From the NCBI GenBank assembly GCA_036925085.1, contig JAUPFP010000014.1, positions 1,864,001-1,928,000 on the forward strand: a DNA stretch of 64,000 nt. Direction: 5' to 3'. The stretch comes from Brachycybe producta. Its lineage: Eukaryota > Arthropoda > Diplopoda > Playtdesmida > Andrognathidae. This document shows, piece by piece, positions 1 to 11,012 of the stretch; position 1 is the first letter of the stretch, and each line of letters opens with the position of its first letter. Made by a program: the position numbers and the translations under genes. The notes below the pieces were generated by a model. It was not told the origin of the DNA, did no database searches, and saw only the letters and a program-made list of their open reading frames with translations.

Positions 1-258
1 CTCAATCTGTGTCCCAAGAGCCAATTGTGAAGTAATCATCATCATTAGACCAACCGCAATATTATGCGTTTTCTAATCAAAAAGGCCTGTTAGAGGCTAG
101 ATGTCTAGTAACTATCAGTTTTCAACTATATTTCTAGCCTCTATTCAGTGTTTTTTTATTAGAAAAAAATCATAATTGTTGGTTGATCTACTTCACAATT
201 GGCTCTTGGGGCCACAGATTGAGAAACATTTGCTTGATATTGCATAAAAATCCGAGCC
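1..258. mobile_element. TA-flanked foldback element, family A (left end cut by window)
   Basis: A palindromic repeat. The left part (CTCAATCTGTG, CCAAGAGCCAATTGTGAAGT) is mirrored by the right part (ACTTCACAATTGGCTCTTGG, ending in ATAAAAATCCGAGCC). An inner inverted pair, TTAGAGGCTAG / CTAGCCTCTA, sits in the middle. The same element recurs intact at 5866-6140 and 46896-47197, where TA flanks both ends. It encodes nothing and is best read as a non-autonomous DNA transposon. Confidence 0.75.
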
Positions 259-299
259 TTGCTAATTATATATATTTTTTTTTTTACAAAAAAAGGATT

Positions 300-1330
300 T
301 TTTTACAGAAATAATTAGAAATATACAAAATGTATTTAAAAAAATCGCATATTGATACAAAAAAAGGCTTATTTGTGCAATGAAATATCATACTTTTCTA
401 AACATTGATATATAAAAAATTAAAATGTGATAATTTATACATAAAATATGAAATGTATATTCATGAGGTACAAACTTAATTCCACCAAAATATACAGAAA
501 ATATCAAATTTATCATAAATAGAATAAATTTATAAAGAAAAAAAATTGATAAAAAAAATTGTGAAAGTTTATAAAAAAAATTATGAAAATTTATACAAAA
601 AAAATTGTGAAAATTTGTAATTTAAAATTTTAAACAATTAACAAAATTTATACAAAAAAGATTGTGGAAATTGATACAAAAAATTATGAAAATTGCTTTA
701 AAAAAAAGATAATTGATACAAAAAAATATTAATATTTCTACAAAAAAATTATAAAATTTTATGCAAAAAAAATTATGAAAATTTATACAAAACAAATATG
801 AAAATTATAACAAATCATGAGAAATTATATAAAAAATTTTTTGAGAATTTATACAAAAAATTATGAAAATTGATACAAAAAATGGTGAAAATTTATACAA
901 GAAATGGTGAAAATTTGTAATTTAAAATTTTAAACAATTAACAAAATTTATACAAAAAAAAATTGTGGAAATTGATACAAAAAATTATGAAAATTGCTTA
1001 AAAATGATAATTGATACAAAAAATATGAATATTTATACAAAAAAATTATTATAAAATTTTATAGAAAAAAAATTATTATAAAATTTTATAGAAAAAAAAT
1101 TATGAAAATTTATATTAAAAAATCAGACAAGAAAAGTATCAAATTTATCGAAATTATAACAAAATTTATGTAAGAAAAGTTATAATTTATACAAAAAAAT
1201 TACAAGAATTTCTAAAAAAAAAAAAAAAAAGATACGTAAATTTATTCAAAAAAATGAGACTTAAGAAATGTGTCAAATTTATTTATAAAATGGTAAATTT
1301 CTTCAAGAAAACAAATAATTCAACATAAAA
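300..1330. repeat. Very AT-rich degenerate tandem repeat in LIN28 intron
   Basis: The stretch is built from loose repeats of the form TTATACAAAAAAATTATGAAAA of about 20-25 bp. A block of roughly 90 bp near 609 is repeated almost exactly 300 bp further on, near 909, so there is a larger duplication on top of the short one. I see no coding exon here. The missing first half of the LIN28 cold-shock domain is therefore upstream of the window. Confidence 0.6.
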
Positions 1331-1360
1331 GAATATTTTTGTATTTTTCTAAACACTTAG

Positions 1361-3773
1361 TCTGTTATCCAAATGTCCGGTTTTCGAAGTTTGGGCGACG
1401 AAGAAGAAGTTGAATTTGAATGTAAAACTTCGGACAAAGGTCTCGAAGCCACTTTGGTCAGTGGTCTTAGTGGAAACGATTGCAAAGGAAGTCACAGGAG
1501 ACCGGTTTCGAAGAAACGATTTCGAAAAATAAGGTAAATTTCAATTGTTTTAATTAATTATTATTCTGTTTGTTTGCTTTTTGGTTGTAATTTCTATTTT
1601 GATTGGACTTTTCACTCATCTTATTTTTTTGTTGTTGTTGTTGTTGCAAGTTTGTAGCTATTTGTTATTTTTTTTCCAACATAATTTATCATTTATTGAA
1701 TGCAACTTAGGAATTGTTCATGATTTATTTGAAACTAGAAGAGTAAACGAAGATGCATAATTTTTCATGATAATATTTATGTGATGATAGCTTTGAAGTT
1801 GTTTTTTTTTTCGATGAAAAACAAAGCAAAATTAAGAGAAACTCGAAAGAGTTCTAAAAAACTAGAAGGGTAACTCATTCACTCAAGGATAGGTTCATAT
1901 CTTTCAAAATAAACTTGGGTCATTTTCACACGTGACTCAAAAAGCTTATTTTGAAAGATATCAACATGAAAATATTTCTTAAGTAATTGGGTTGTTACCC
2001 TTCTAGTTTCTAAAACACTTTCAATTTATCCTTACTGTCGCTGTCTTGAAACGGCAAAAAGAAGAAACTTGAAAATGTTTTAGAAACTAGAAGGGTAACT
2101 CAATAACTCAAGGGTTGTTTCATATCTTGCAAAATAAACTTGGGTCATTTTCGCACGTGACTCAAAAAGCTTATTTCGAAAGATATCAATATGAAAATAT
2201 TCCTTAAGTAATTGAGCTACCCCTTCTAGTTTTTATAATACTTTCAATTTATCCGTAGTGTCGCTCTTTATAAACGGCAAAAAGAAGAAACTAGAAGGTG
2301 TATTAGAAACTAGAAGGGTAACTCAGACGCGGAAGAATAGAGTTTCATGTTGATATCTTTTAAAATAAGCAATTTTATGTCAATTTGAAAATGTACCCAA
2401 TTTTTGGCAATCTATATCAAAAGTTTATTTTGAACGATATCAACATGAAAACTGCTATTAAGTTATTCGGCTACCCTTCTAGTTTCTAACACTCTCACTT
2501 CCATTTCTTCTTAGTATCGCTGATTTGAAACGACAGAAGGAATAAATTAGAAGTATTTGTGAAAACTAGAAGGGTAATTCAGACACTAAAGAGTATTTTC
2601 GTGTTGATATCTTTTAAAATAAGCTTTTTTATATCAATTTGTAAATAGCATTCTTATCTCAAAAGTTTTATTTTGAACGATATCAACAGGAATGTGTTAT
2701 TAATTTATTTGGCTACCCTTCTAGTTTCTAACACACTCTCGCTTCAATTTTTTTCTTAGTGTTGCACTTTTGATAACGCAAAATAATCAAAGTTTGAAAA
2801 AAAACAGCTTTTTAGAGGAGAAAAAATACCTGAAAAAAGTTAATTTTGAAATATATCGTGAAAATTACGTTCGTTTTACTCTTTTAGTTTCAATTTTTTT
2901 TTAAACTTCTTATTTCTGGATGGATATTCTTGTTGTGGGAGGAGATTGCATGGCGGTTTTTATTTTGACGTTTATTCTTTGCATGGCGGTTTTTCGTGTA
3001 ATGTCATTGTGGTTGGTTTTACTGGTCAGTTTCTTTTGTTGTCCATCTTCTGTCCAGTATATTTTTTCCGTAAACATTGGATTTTCCTAATTAATTGACG
3101 ATGCAAAACATGATTGAACGAACCTCACAGGTGTTACAACTGTGGCGAATTTGCCAATCATGTGGCTGCCAAGTGTTCGATGGGTCCGCAGCCGAAACGT
3201 TGCCACAATTGCAAAGCAGTAAACCACTTGATTGCCGATTGCCCGTTACGAGACGACAAGAAGAAAGGCAACAACAACAACAACAACAGCAGTAGTAGTA
3301 GCAGCAGCTATAATAACAACAATCGAACGAAGAACGGAAGTAGTAACGGAAACAACGATAGTGATGCTTCGAATCATCATCAAAATGGTACGAACGGTGG
3401 TGGTGGTGGTGGTGGTACGGGTGGAGGTAACAGTCAGCCTCCTTCCGACTCGCAGTCGAGCCCTAGTTCGTGTACTAGTCCCGGTTCGTCTTCGGGACCA
3501 GGCTGTGGCGGTAATGTTCAGACGGACAATGCTGAAACTTTGCCATTGACTGTCATTGGTAACAATGGCACCTCTTCGCCGTCACTCATTGAATCACCTC
3601 AACATAATCAACATCAAATTCGTCCATTGTCCACTAGAGGTACTTATATCATAGTCACTAATAGTGGTACGATTGTTACCACATCTACGTCCGTTGCGTG
3701 CCAACAACCTATTAGTACAACGTCAACATCGACTAAAACTTCTTCGACAAATGGTAGCATTTCGAATGTTTAG
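1361..3773 (+). CDS. lin-28: LIN28-like RNA-binding protein, 3' two coding exons (5' partial)
   Basis: Exons 1361-1533 and 3131-3773 join in phase (AG|G = Arg) to give 271 residues plus stop; the N-terminus lies outside the window. The first exon encodes the C-terminal half of a cold-shock domain (SVIQMSGFRSLGDEEEVEFE, then GLEATLVSG and GSHRRP). The second opens with two CCHC zinc knuckles, CYNCGEFANHVAAKC and CHNCKAVNHLIADC, separated by a short basic linker. This order of half CSD, basic linker and paired knuckles is diagnostic of LIN28, which binds the let-7 precursor terminal loop and blocks its maturation. The first knuckle has five residues between the second Cys and the His; vertebrates have four. 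After the knuckles come about 170 residues rich in Asn, Ser, Gly and Thr, partly encoded by AAC, AGT and GGT triplet runs, with no known fold. The knuckle and CSD assignment is strong; the low-complexity tail may vary between alleles. Confidence 0.92.
1853..2740. repeat. Cluster of palindromic family B elements in LIN28 intron
   Basis: Four consecutive foldback units (about 1853-2016, 2081-2254, 2302-2492 and 2559-2730) each begin near GAAACTAGAAGGGTAACTC and end near TACCCTTCTAGTTTC. The arms contain TTTCATGTTGATATCTTT and its reverse complement. The same family sits in introns of the HGD-like, MAP3K and DDX18 genes in this window. Confidence 0.75.
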
Positions 3774-4002
3774 GTCTTCGGAAACGTGTTTGTCACTTTT
3801 AAATATTACCCCAATTTCTGTAAAATGCTTTTCGGGGGGTTTGTTTGAAGTTTGGACTGCGACAGGTATTTTGGAAGTTCTTGAGAGGTATAGTAACTTC
3901 GAAGGTTCGAAGAACAATTCGACCTCGTTAAATTCTGTGAGGCGCAAATTAGAAGTATTTATGTTAAGTGACTTTCGAAGATTTTTTGCAAGTTTGTTGT
4001 GT

Positions 4003-4215
4003 CTTTCGAAGGCTTTTCGCGAGTTCGAAGTGACTCTCGAAGGCTTTTCGCGAGTTCGAAGTGACTCTCGAAGGCTTTTCGCGAGTTCGAAGTGACTCTC
4101 GAAGGCTTTTCGCGAGTTCGTCGTGACTCTCGAAGGCTTTTCGCGAGTTCGTCGTGACTCTCGAAGGCTTTTCGCGAGTTCGTCGTGACTCTCGAAGGCT
4201 TTTCGCGAGTTCGTC
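4003..4215. repeat. 31-bp minisatellite, about 7 copies, LIN28 3' flank
   Basis: The unit is TCTCGAAGGCTTTTCGCGAG plus TTCGAAGTGAC or TTCGTCGTGAC. It recurs every 31 bp, for example TCTCG at 4035 and 4066. The first copies carry GAAGT and the later ones CGTCGT, so the array grew in two blocks. It begins about 230 bp after the LIN28 stop and may lie in the 3' UTR. Because 31 is not a multiple of three, long open frames across it are artefacts. Confidence 0.9.
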
Positions 4216-4659
4216 CCACGAGTCAGTTCCTATGCTTTTTAAGGTTTAGAAATTTTGAATGGCTAAAAGCAGCCAAATGGTTTTTCATAAGCGCATGATT
4301 AGTATTCAATTTTTTTGTGATGGTTTTCTTAGCAAAAAAAAAATATGTAGACTTAACAGAGAGAGAGAGAGTCTACTTTCGTAAGTACGAAATGTCTTTG
4401 TGGCATATGATCCACACAGTTCCTAATTTTATTTAGTTTTTAAATCTGAGGGTTCGAAAATTTCTGTAACCCACATTATGTTTTGAAAAGAGACTAGAAG
4501 AACCCAAATTCCCGATGGTTCAAAGGAAGAACGGTACTGTAAGAATACAATCAGCCCTCATACCCGGTTGGGTGGGCGGGGCGTAGTCTGATTCCTGTAA
4601 GAATACAATTGAATCCGTAAAGTACGAAAGAACCGTTACGAACATTTCTAAAACCTCGA

Positions 4660-5863
4660 AGATGGACAAGAAAATGTCTAGAAATTCGATTTTACTTTAT
4701 ATATATAAAAAATTGAAAACGGTAGGAAAAAACAAACAAGAAAATGGGATGAGAGAGGCTGTAATCATATTTTTTTTGTGCATCACCATCATCATCATCA
4801 TCATCATCATTATTATTCTGTGTTGTATTTTCTCTCCATTGATTATTTTTTTTGCTTTACGAGCATTTGGAAACCAGGCGCAAATGCTCGAATTTGATCT
4901 TTTTTTTAAAGGGGGTCTTAAACCATTTTAAAGGACCTTTATGATAGGACCCTGTATGATACACGTCTCATAGTTAGATATTTAATTTATTACGATAATT
5001 AATTCATTTATATTTTCTTTAAATTTTTTTTTTCGTCATTTTTTACGAGGAGCTCACCTGAGTAATAAATCAAAATGCAAGATTTCCTGTTTTTTTTAAA
5101 TTTTTTTTATTTTAATTAATTTATAATTAATTAACAAATTAAAAAAATATAAGATAGGCCTACTTCTTGAAAAAAAAATTGATGGCGAATTTTGAAGTAA
5201 AAAAGACCGGTTTTTGTTTTGTTTTAATTATTCAAGAGAATTAATTACTTAAATACTCTTTCTTTCTCTCTATCTTTTTCACGTAAAATATATTCGTAGG
5301 TTTTAGATGTTAATTTTTACGGCCAAAAATTTGATTTTTATTAATTAGTTTGTTAGACTTTAATTAGTAATTACTAGCTCGTGTAATAATATAGTGTATT
5401 AAAAATTGCTAGTAAACTAGAAATTTAGTAAGAAAAGAATTGATTTTTGAAAATAGTGACGTCATCACAGGAGTTTAATGTAAAACCCCAAGCTTCTTCA
5501 GTTAATTATAATTAGATTTATTTTAATTAACATAATTTGTGCCATTGAAATATTTAACATTGTGCCATTTTTTTTTCTGATATATTTAAAAATAAAAATC
5601 CTTTTTTTCTAATTTAAAGTTATAAATTTGTATCAGTTTTGGTAATTTTACGCCTTTTTTTCTAAAAAAAAAAAAACAATTAATACAAAAAGTAATTAAC
5701 TTTTAAACCTTTATATGTAAATATTACAGAGGAAAAAAAAAGGACGTTATGATGAGGAGAAGAAAAAAAATCTTTTTCAACATTTTTGCATTATTTTACA
5801 TGTTTTTAATGGTGGGTCAGTTTCTTTTTACTGAAGAATGAATGGTGTATAATTACTATCATG
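4660..5863. other. Gene-free AT-rich intergenic sequence
   Basis: Low-complexity A/T-rich DNA with a short CAT run near 4790-4820. I see no conserved coding segment, RNA gene or terminal-repeat element. An 89-codon open frame at 4662-4931 is made of Ile/Phe/Lys-rich simple sequence and has no recognisable domain. Confidence 0.5.
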
Positions 5864-5865
5864 TA

Positions 5866-6140
5866 GGGCTAGGATTTTTATGCAATATCAAGCAAATGTT
5901 TCTCAATCTGTGGCCCAAGAGCCAATTGTGAAGTGACAATCTTCCGATCAACCAACATTTTTATAATTTTTTTAAATAAAAAACACTGGTTAGAGGCTAG
6001 AACTCTAGTTGACATCTGTATTAGTAACCAAACATCTAGCCTTTGACCAGTCATTTTCATTTGCTCGAATACTTCCACAATTGGCACTTGGGCCACAAAT
6101 TGAGAAACGTTTGCTTGATATTGCATAAAAATCCGAGCCC
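5866..6140. mobile_element. TA-flanked foldback element, family A (complete)
   Basis: A 275-bp element bounded by TA at 5864-5865 and 6141-6142. Terminal inverted repeats are GGGCTAGGATTTTTATGCAA and TTGCATAAAAATCCGAGCCC, and homology between the arms continues inward for about 60 bp (AAATGTTTCTCAATCTGTGG and its complement). The TA target duplication and lack of coding capacity fit a Tc1/mariner-type MITE. Confidence 0.85.
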
Positions 6141-6350
6141 TAAGTATTAGAGTAACATCAGGTTTCTTGTGATGAAACTGGTCAATAATAATTTACAACC
6201 TTCATTAAGGTTGATTTTTTTTTTTAACTTGTTTTTCATTTTTTATTTTCATTTTAGAGAGAAAAAAATATGTAAAATCTGGGCGTGATTTATATGGAAC
6301 AATGCAAAGGACTTTTTGGGAAAAAAAATTTAATCTTGACGTGTGGAGAT

Positions 6351-6509
6351 TCTTTTATTCGGCCACATGTTAATTATGCCATGTTGCGCGCGGGCCATAC
6401 TGTAATAATTAAATTATTGCAAGCGACCTCTCTTGTAGCAGCAATAATTTAATTATTAAGAGTATGGTGCGAGCAACATGGCATAATTAACATGTGGCCG
6501 AATAAAAGA
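6351..6509. mobile_element. Near-perfect 159-bp palindrome
   Basis: The left arm TCTTTTATTCGGCCACATGT (running on through AATTATGCCATGTTGC) is repeated inverted as ACATGTGGCCGAATAAAAGA at the right end. AATAATTAAATTATTGC and its complement lie inside, and the loop is under 30 bp. The palindrome abuts the 31-bp satellite. It is likely a recent foldback MITE; no clear target duplication is visible. Confidence 0.8.
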
Positions 6510-6586
6510 GATTAAAAGTCGACATGTCGAGTTTTATAAAAAAAAAAAGTCGACATTCGACATGTCGACTTTTTATAAAACTGAAC

Positions 6587-8229
6587 GTCGACATGTCGAC
6601 TTTTTATAAAACTGAACGTCGACATGTCGACTTTTTATAAAACTGAACGTCGACATGTCGACTTTTTATAAAACTGAACGTCGACATGTCGACTTTTTAT
6701 AAAACTGAACGTCGACATGTCGACTTTTTATAAAACTGAACGTCGACATGTCGACTTTTTATAAAACTGAACGTCGACATGTCGACTTTTTATAAAACTG
6801 AACGTCGACATGTCGACTTTTTATAAAACTGAACGTCGACATGTCGACTTTTTATAAAACTGAACGTCGACATGTCGACTTTTTATAAAACTGAACGTCG
6901 ACATGTCGACTTTTTATAAAACTGAACGTCGACATGTCGACTTTTTATAAAACTGAACGTCGACATGTCGACTTTTTATAAAACTGAACGTCGACATGTC
7001 GACTTTTTATAAAACTGAACGTCGACATGTCGACTTTTTATAAAACTGAACGTCGACATGTCGACTTTTTATAAAACTGAACGTCGACATGTCGACTTTT
7101 TATAAAACTGAACGTCGACATGTCGACTTTTTATAAAACTGAACGTCGACATGTCGACTTTTTATAAAACTGAACGTCGACATGTCGACTTTTTATAAAA
7201 CTGAACGTCGACATGTCGACTTTTTATAAAACTGAACGTCGACATGTCGACTTTTTATAAAACTGAACGTCGACATGTCGACTTTTTATAAAACTGAACG
7301 TCGACATGTCGACTTTTTATAAAACTGAACGTCGACATGTCGACTTTTTATAAAACTGAACGTCGACATGTCGACTTTTTATAAAACTGAACGTCGACAT
7401 GTCGACTTTTTATAAAACTGAACGTCGACATGTCGACTTTTTATAAAACTGAACGTCGACATGTCGACTTTTTATAAAACTGAACGTCGACATGTCGACT
7501 TTTTATAAAACTGAACGTCGACATGTCGACTTTTTATAAAACTGAACGTCGACATGTCGACTTTTTATAAAACTGAACGTCGACATGTCGACTTTTTATA
7601 AAACTGAACGTCGACATGTCGACTTTTTATAAAACTGAACGTCGACATGTCGACTTTTTATAAAACTGAACGTCGACATGTCGACTTTTTATAAAACTGA
7701 ACGTCGACATGTCGACTTTTTATAAAACTGAACGTCGACATGTCGACTTTTTATAAAACTGAACGTCGACATGTCGACTTTTTATAAAACTGAACGTCGA
7801 CATGTCGACTTTTTATAAAACTGAACGTCGACATGTCGACTTTTTATAAAACTGAACGTCGACATGTCGACTTTTTATAAAACTGAACGTCGACATGTCG
7901 ACTTTTTATAAAACTGAACGTCGACATGTCGACTTTTTATAAAACTGAACGTCGACATGTCGACTTTTTATAAAACTGAACGTCGACATGTCGACTTTTT
8001 ATAAAACTGAACGTCGACATGTCGACTTTTTATAAAACTGAACGTCGACATGTCGACTTTTTATAAAACTGAACGTCGACATGTCGACTTTTTATAAAAC
8101 TGAACGTCGACATGTCGACTTTTTATAAAACTGAACGTCGACATGTCGACTTTTTATAAAACTGAACGTCGACATGTCGACTTTTTATAAAACTGAACGT
8201 CGACATGTCGACTTTTTATAAAACTGAAC
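6587..8229. repeat. 31-bp satellite, 53 identical units with a palindromic core
   Basis: The unit is GTCGACATGTCGAC plus TTTTTATAAAACTGAAC (31 bp). Its first 14 bases are a perfect palindrome made of two GTCGAC hexamers. GTCGAC begins at 6587 and at 8230, exactly 53 x 31 apart, and I see no substitution inside the block. Degenerate relatives lie just before (from about 6515) and just after (8230-8370, with units such as ATGTCGAGATTGAAAGTCGA). A homogeneous core with decayed edges is what unequal exchange produces. Nothing in it codes for protein. Confidence 0.95.
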
Positions 8230-8370
8230 GTCGACATGTTGAGATTGAAAGTGGACATTTTGAGAATAAAGTCATCATGTTAATTATAAAAAGTCGATAT
8301 TAAAAGTCGACATGTCGAGATTGAAAGTCGACATGTCGAGATTGAAAGTCGACGTGTCGAGTTTTATAAG

Positions 8371-9086
8371 AAGTCCACATGTCAAGATTTAAAAAAAAAA
8401 TGTCGTCCTGTCCTTTACATACGGCGCCTTTGATTTTATCATCTGACAAAGTTCATTACTTTGTTGACCAAAATGTGAAAATCTGATATAAAAGTTGTAA
8501 ACCCTTTTCACTCTTTAGTCAGAATCGAAAATGACACCAATTGAAGGGTGTTTTAAGATACAATTTGATTAATTCACTATTACATATCATTCGTATACAA
8601 CAATAATTTAAAAAAAAGTATACGATTTAATGACAAAAAAATATTGAATAAAATACAAGAGGCACATTTAAAATTCTGTTAAAAAAAAAGTAGTGGTCGA
8701 AACAAAAACAAAATGGCTGTCAGTAATTAAAGTAGTAATTATTTCTAGCTTTAATTTCGTAGATCAAAATTGTAGTTTTTATCTTTTCAGTGTGTTTTTT
8801 TTTTGTAAAAAAACAAGTGACTTTTTTGTATTAAGTGTGTATTAAAATAAGGGACCTTTTTGATATGGGCTCAACTGTACATAAAAGACCGTTTTCTACC
8901 TCATTCAAAAGTAGTTAGTTAAAAAATAAAGGTTCTCTGTAGTTATCATAAAACCGGTTAGTTAAAAAAATCCGGTTAAATGATCACATTGACACCACAT
9001 TGTAGATGTCCATTTTTGTATTTGATATTATTATTATTATTTTGAATGGAGAAAAAAATCTTTTGTTTCACAAATGATCTTTTAGG
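8371..9086. other. AT-rich spacer, nothing recognised
   Basis: A/T-rich DNA between the satellite edge and the next foldback. No coding, RNA or terminal-repeat signal was seen. Confidence 0.4.
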
Positions 9087-9318
9087 CCCTTTGTTTCCAA
9101 TGGGGTGAAAATTTGAACTTTTTGAAAAATTTCAACTGGTGAAAAGTTGAACAAACGTGGCTCCCGCCCATTTACTATCATAAATTAATTAATTAATTAA
9201 TTTAAACTGGTGAAAAATAGAAGAAACCTGGTCCGGTGTGGACCAGGTTTCTTCTATTTTTTTTACCAGTTTAAATTTTCACTAAGTACAAATTTTCACC
9301 CTAGTGGTAACTAGGCCT
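9087..9318. mobile_element. Small foldback element with internal hairpin
   Basis: Imperfect terminal repeats (GGGGTGAAAATTTGAAC on the left, GTACAAATTTTCACCCTAG on the right) enclose an almost perfect hairpin. In it GGTGAAAAATAGAAGAAACC is mirrored by GGTTTCTTCTATTTTTTTTACC across GGTCCGGTGTGGACC. Non-coding and MITE-like; the ends are uncertain. Confidence 0.6.
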
Positions 9319-9609
9319 TCAAGTTAAAAACTTTTAAATTTCATCTATATTTTTGTGGATGTAATTTTGTAAATTTTAAACTTAATTTATTTGTATTTCT
9401 TGCTGAATTATTAAAGGGGTAAATTTCATTTTAGTTAAGTGTAATTAGGTGCAAATCTTAAGTAAAAAGTTGCTTCAGTTTGTCCAAATTTATAAATTAC
9501 ACCAAGAAAAAGTAATGAAAAAGTAACCCCCACCGCAAGTCAAGAGTAGTTACAAGTTAGTTTAGAGAGAAGTAACTCGTGTTATCTCTATTGGATTACG
9601 TTACTTTAA

Positions 9610-10192
9610 GCTGCAAATAGACTAAGCTCGCGAGCCGTTCTAGAACAGTTTGCAATCAGAAACAGAACCCGGTTTAGACTGGATCTCGCGAACAGTTCTA
9701 GAGCTAGACCTGTTCGCGAACCGGTACATCAATGGGTTAGTTCTCGAACATCTGCCGAACAAAAGAGAACCCTCAGTCTAGACGTAAATGAGCTCGTCTC
9801 ACCATCTTTAATAAAACGAGCGAACTTTTGACGAAGTTGAACTAACAAACTCTCTAGAGACAGGCAATTAGAAATCGGAACAAACAGAAGTTGGCTCCGC
9901 CCTTTTGATGACGACTGGCAACTTCTAATTGGTTTGTTGTGTGGTTCGACGTTGAAAAGGGCGGAGCATATGACGTCAGACTACATAACCAACCAATTAT
10001 AAGTTGCGTTCGTCATAAAAAAGAGGGCGGAGCCAACTTCTGTTTGTCCCGATTTCTAATTGCCTGTCTCTAGAGAGCTGTTCGCCACGCGAACACGCTA
10101 AGTTTTTAGTGTTGACGTTTTGCTCGCGAGCAGCTCTCTCGAACAGTTCTCAGAGCACTTTGGGAACATCCAATTTTTGGTTTATTCGCAGC
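9610..10192. mobile_element. TTAA-flanked foldback element, interrupted by another
   Basis: Bounded by TTAA at 9606-9609 and 10193-10196, with short inverted termini GCTGCAAATA / TTCGCAGC. Inner motifs CTCGCGAGC and GAACAGTTCT occur on both sides. A second foldback (9850-10077) sits inside it. TTAA target sites are typical of piggyBac-like elements; no transposase remains. Confidence 0.6.
9850..10077. mobile_element. Nested 228-bp foldback element
   Basis: The termini CTCTCTAGAGACAGGCAATT and AATTGCCTGTCTCTAGAGAG are exact inverted repeats. The arms stay matched for about 60 bp (AGAAGTTGGCTCCGCCC and its complement). It is less AT-rich than its surroundings and lies inside the TTAA-flanked element, so it inserted later. 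Confidence 0.8.
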
Positions 10193-10199
10193 TTAAGAT

Positions 10200-10460
10200 G
10201 TAATTGTAACGGGATTGGACACTCACTTCTACGAAAGTAACTGTTCAAAACGTTAACTGTGTAACATGTAATGTGATAGTTACTTTCAGAAAGTAACGCT
10301 AGTTACTTCTCTTCATTGTAATGACAGTAACTTATTAACAAGTAATTCTGTTTAAAACGCTTCACATTAGTTGATTTCTTCAGAAAGTAACGCCAGTTAC
10401 TTCTCAACATGTAATAAGACAATTACGTATTGAAAATGTAACTTAGTTACTTTTGTATTC
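10200..10460. repeat. AGTAAC/GTTACT-rich irregular repeat
   Basis: Short alternating GTTACTT and AAGTAAC words, often as small hairpins (GTTACTTTCAGAAAGTAAC), fill this stretch. A little more lies on the left side of the TTAA element (9500-9600), which therefore inserted into this repeat. The same repeat fills MAP3K intron 16 at 50270-50890. Confidence 0.6.
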
Positions 10461-11008
10461 TGGAATTTCTTTTTTATTAAAAATCATTGTGAAATTGATA
10501 TTTTTTTTTCCATTCAAATTTGTTTTCTTATGAAAAACGAAACAGTTCCTGATATATCTTATGTACGTATTATTTTTAATTTCATTTTTCTTTTGTTAAA
10601 AAAAATATTTATTGAGAAGCAACAACAAAATTGAAAGCAATTTTGATTGCAATTTTTTTTTTTCAATTAATTTAGAAAATATTTTGTGCCAAAAAAAAAC
10701 CATTTTTAAGGTTCCTAATTAGAAAGAAAAAGCAAATTTGAAACTTTGAGAATATTTGAAGAAATGTGATCTTAATGATGAGGATGCTCTTAATTTATAA
10801 TTGACGTTTCCTTGGTTACTGCGTGCATCTTGATGACGTCATCTTATTGTCGTCACTTGGTCTTATATTATTAAATCTCTCTAAAAGCTCAGGAAAATAA
10901 AAGTTGGTTCACTGAAAAATACAAGATTCATTTATTTATTTTTCAATACAGTATATGTCACAAGGAACAAACGATCCTTATTGGTTGCCCAAAAGTTGCC
11001 TAAATCGT
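10461..11008. other. AT-rich spacer, nothing recognised
   Basis: A/T-rich DNA with a GATGACGTCATC palindrome near 10831. No gene or repeat boundary could be supported. Confidence 0.35.
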
Positions 11009-11012
11009 TTAA

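Noticed and set aside
3959..4219. Minus-strand open frame of 86 codons with repeated SRKAFES/ELAKSLRES motifs
   Set aside because: It is the translation of a 31-bp minisatellite. The repeat shifts frame each unit and is open in all frames, so there is no evidence of protein coding.
3774..5000. let-7 or miR-125 type target sites in the LIN28 3' flank
   Set aside because: I looked for CTACCTC and CTCAGGGA and did not see either in this stretch; the true 3' UTR end is unknown.
6587..8229. CRISPR-like array of 31-bp repeats
   Set aside because: Units are directly adjacent with no spacers, and the context is eukaryotic. It is a satellite.
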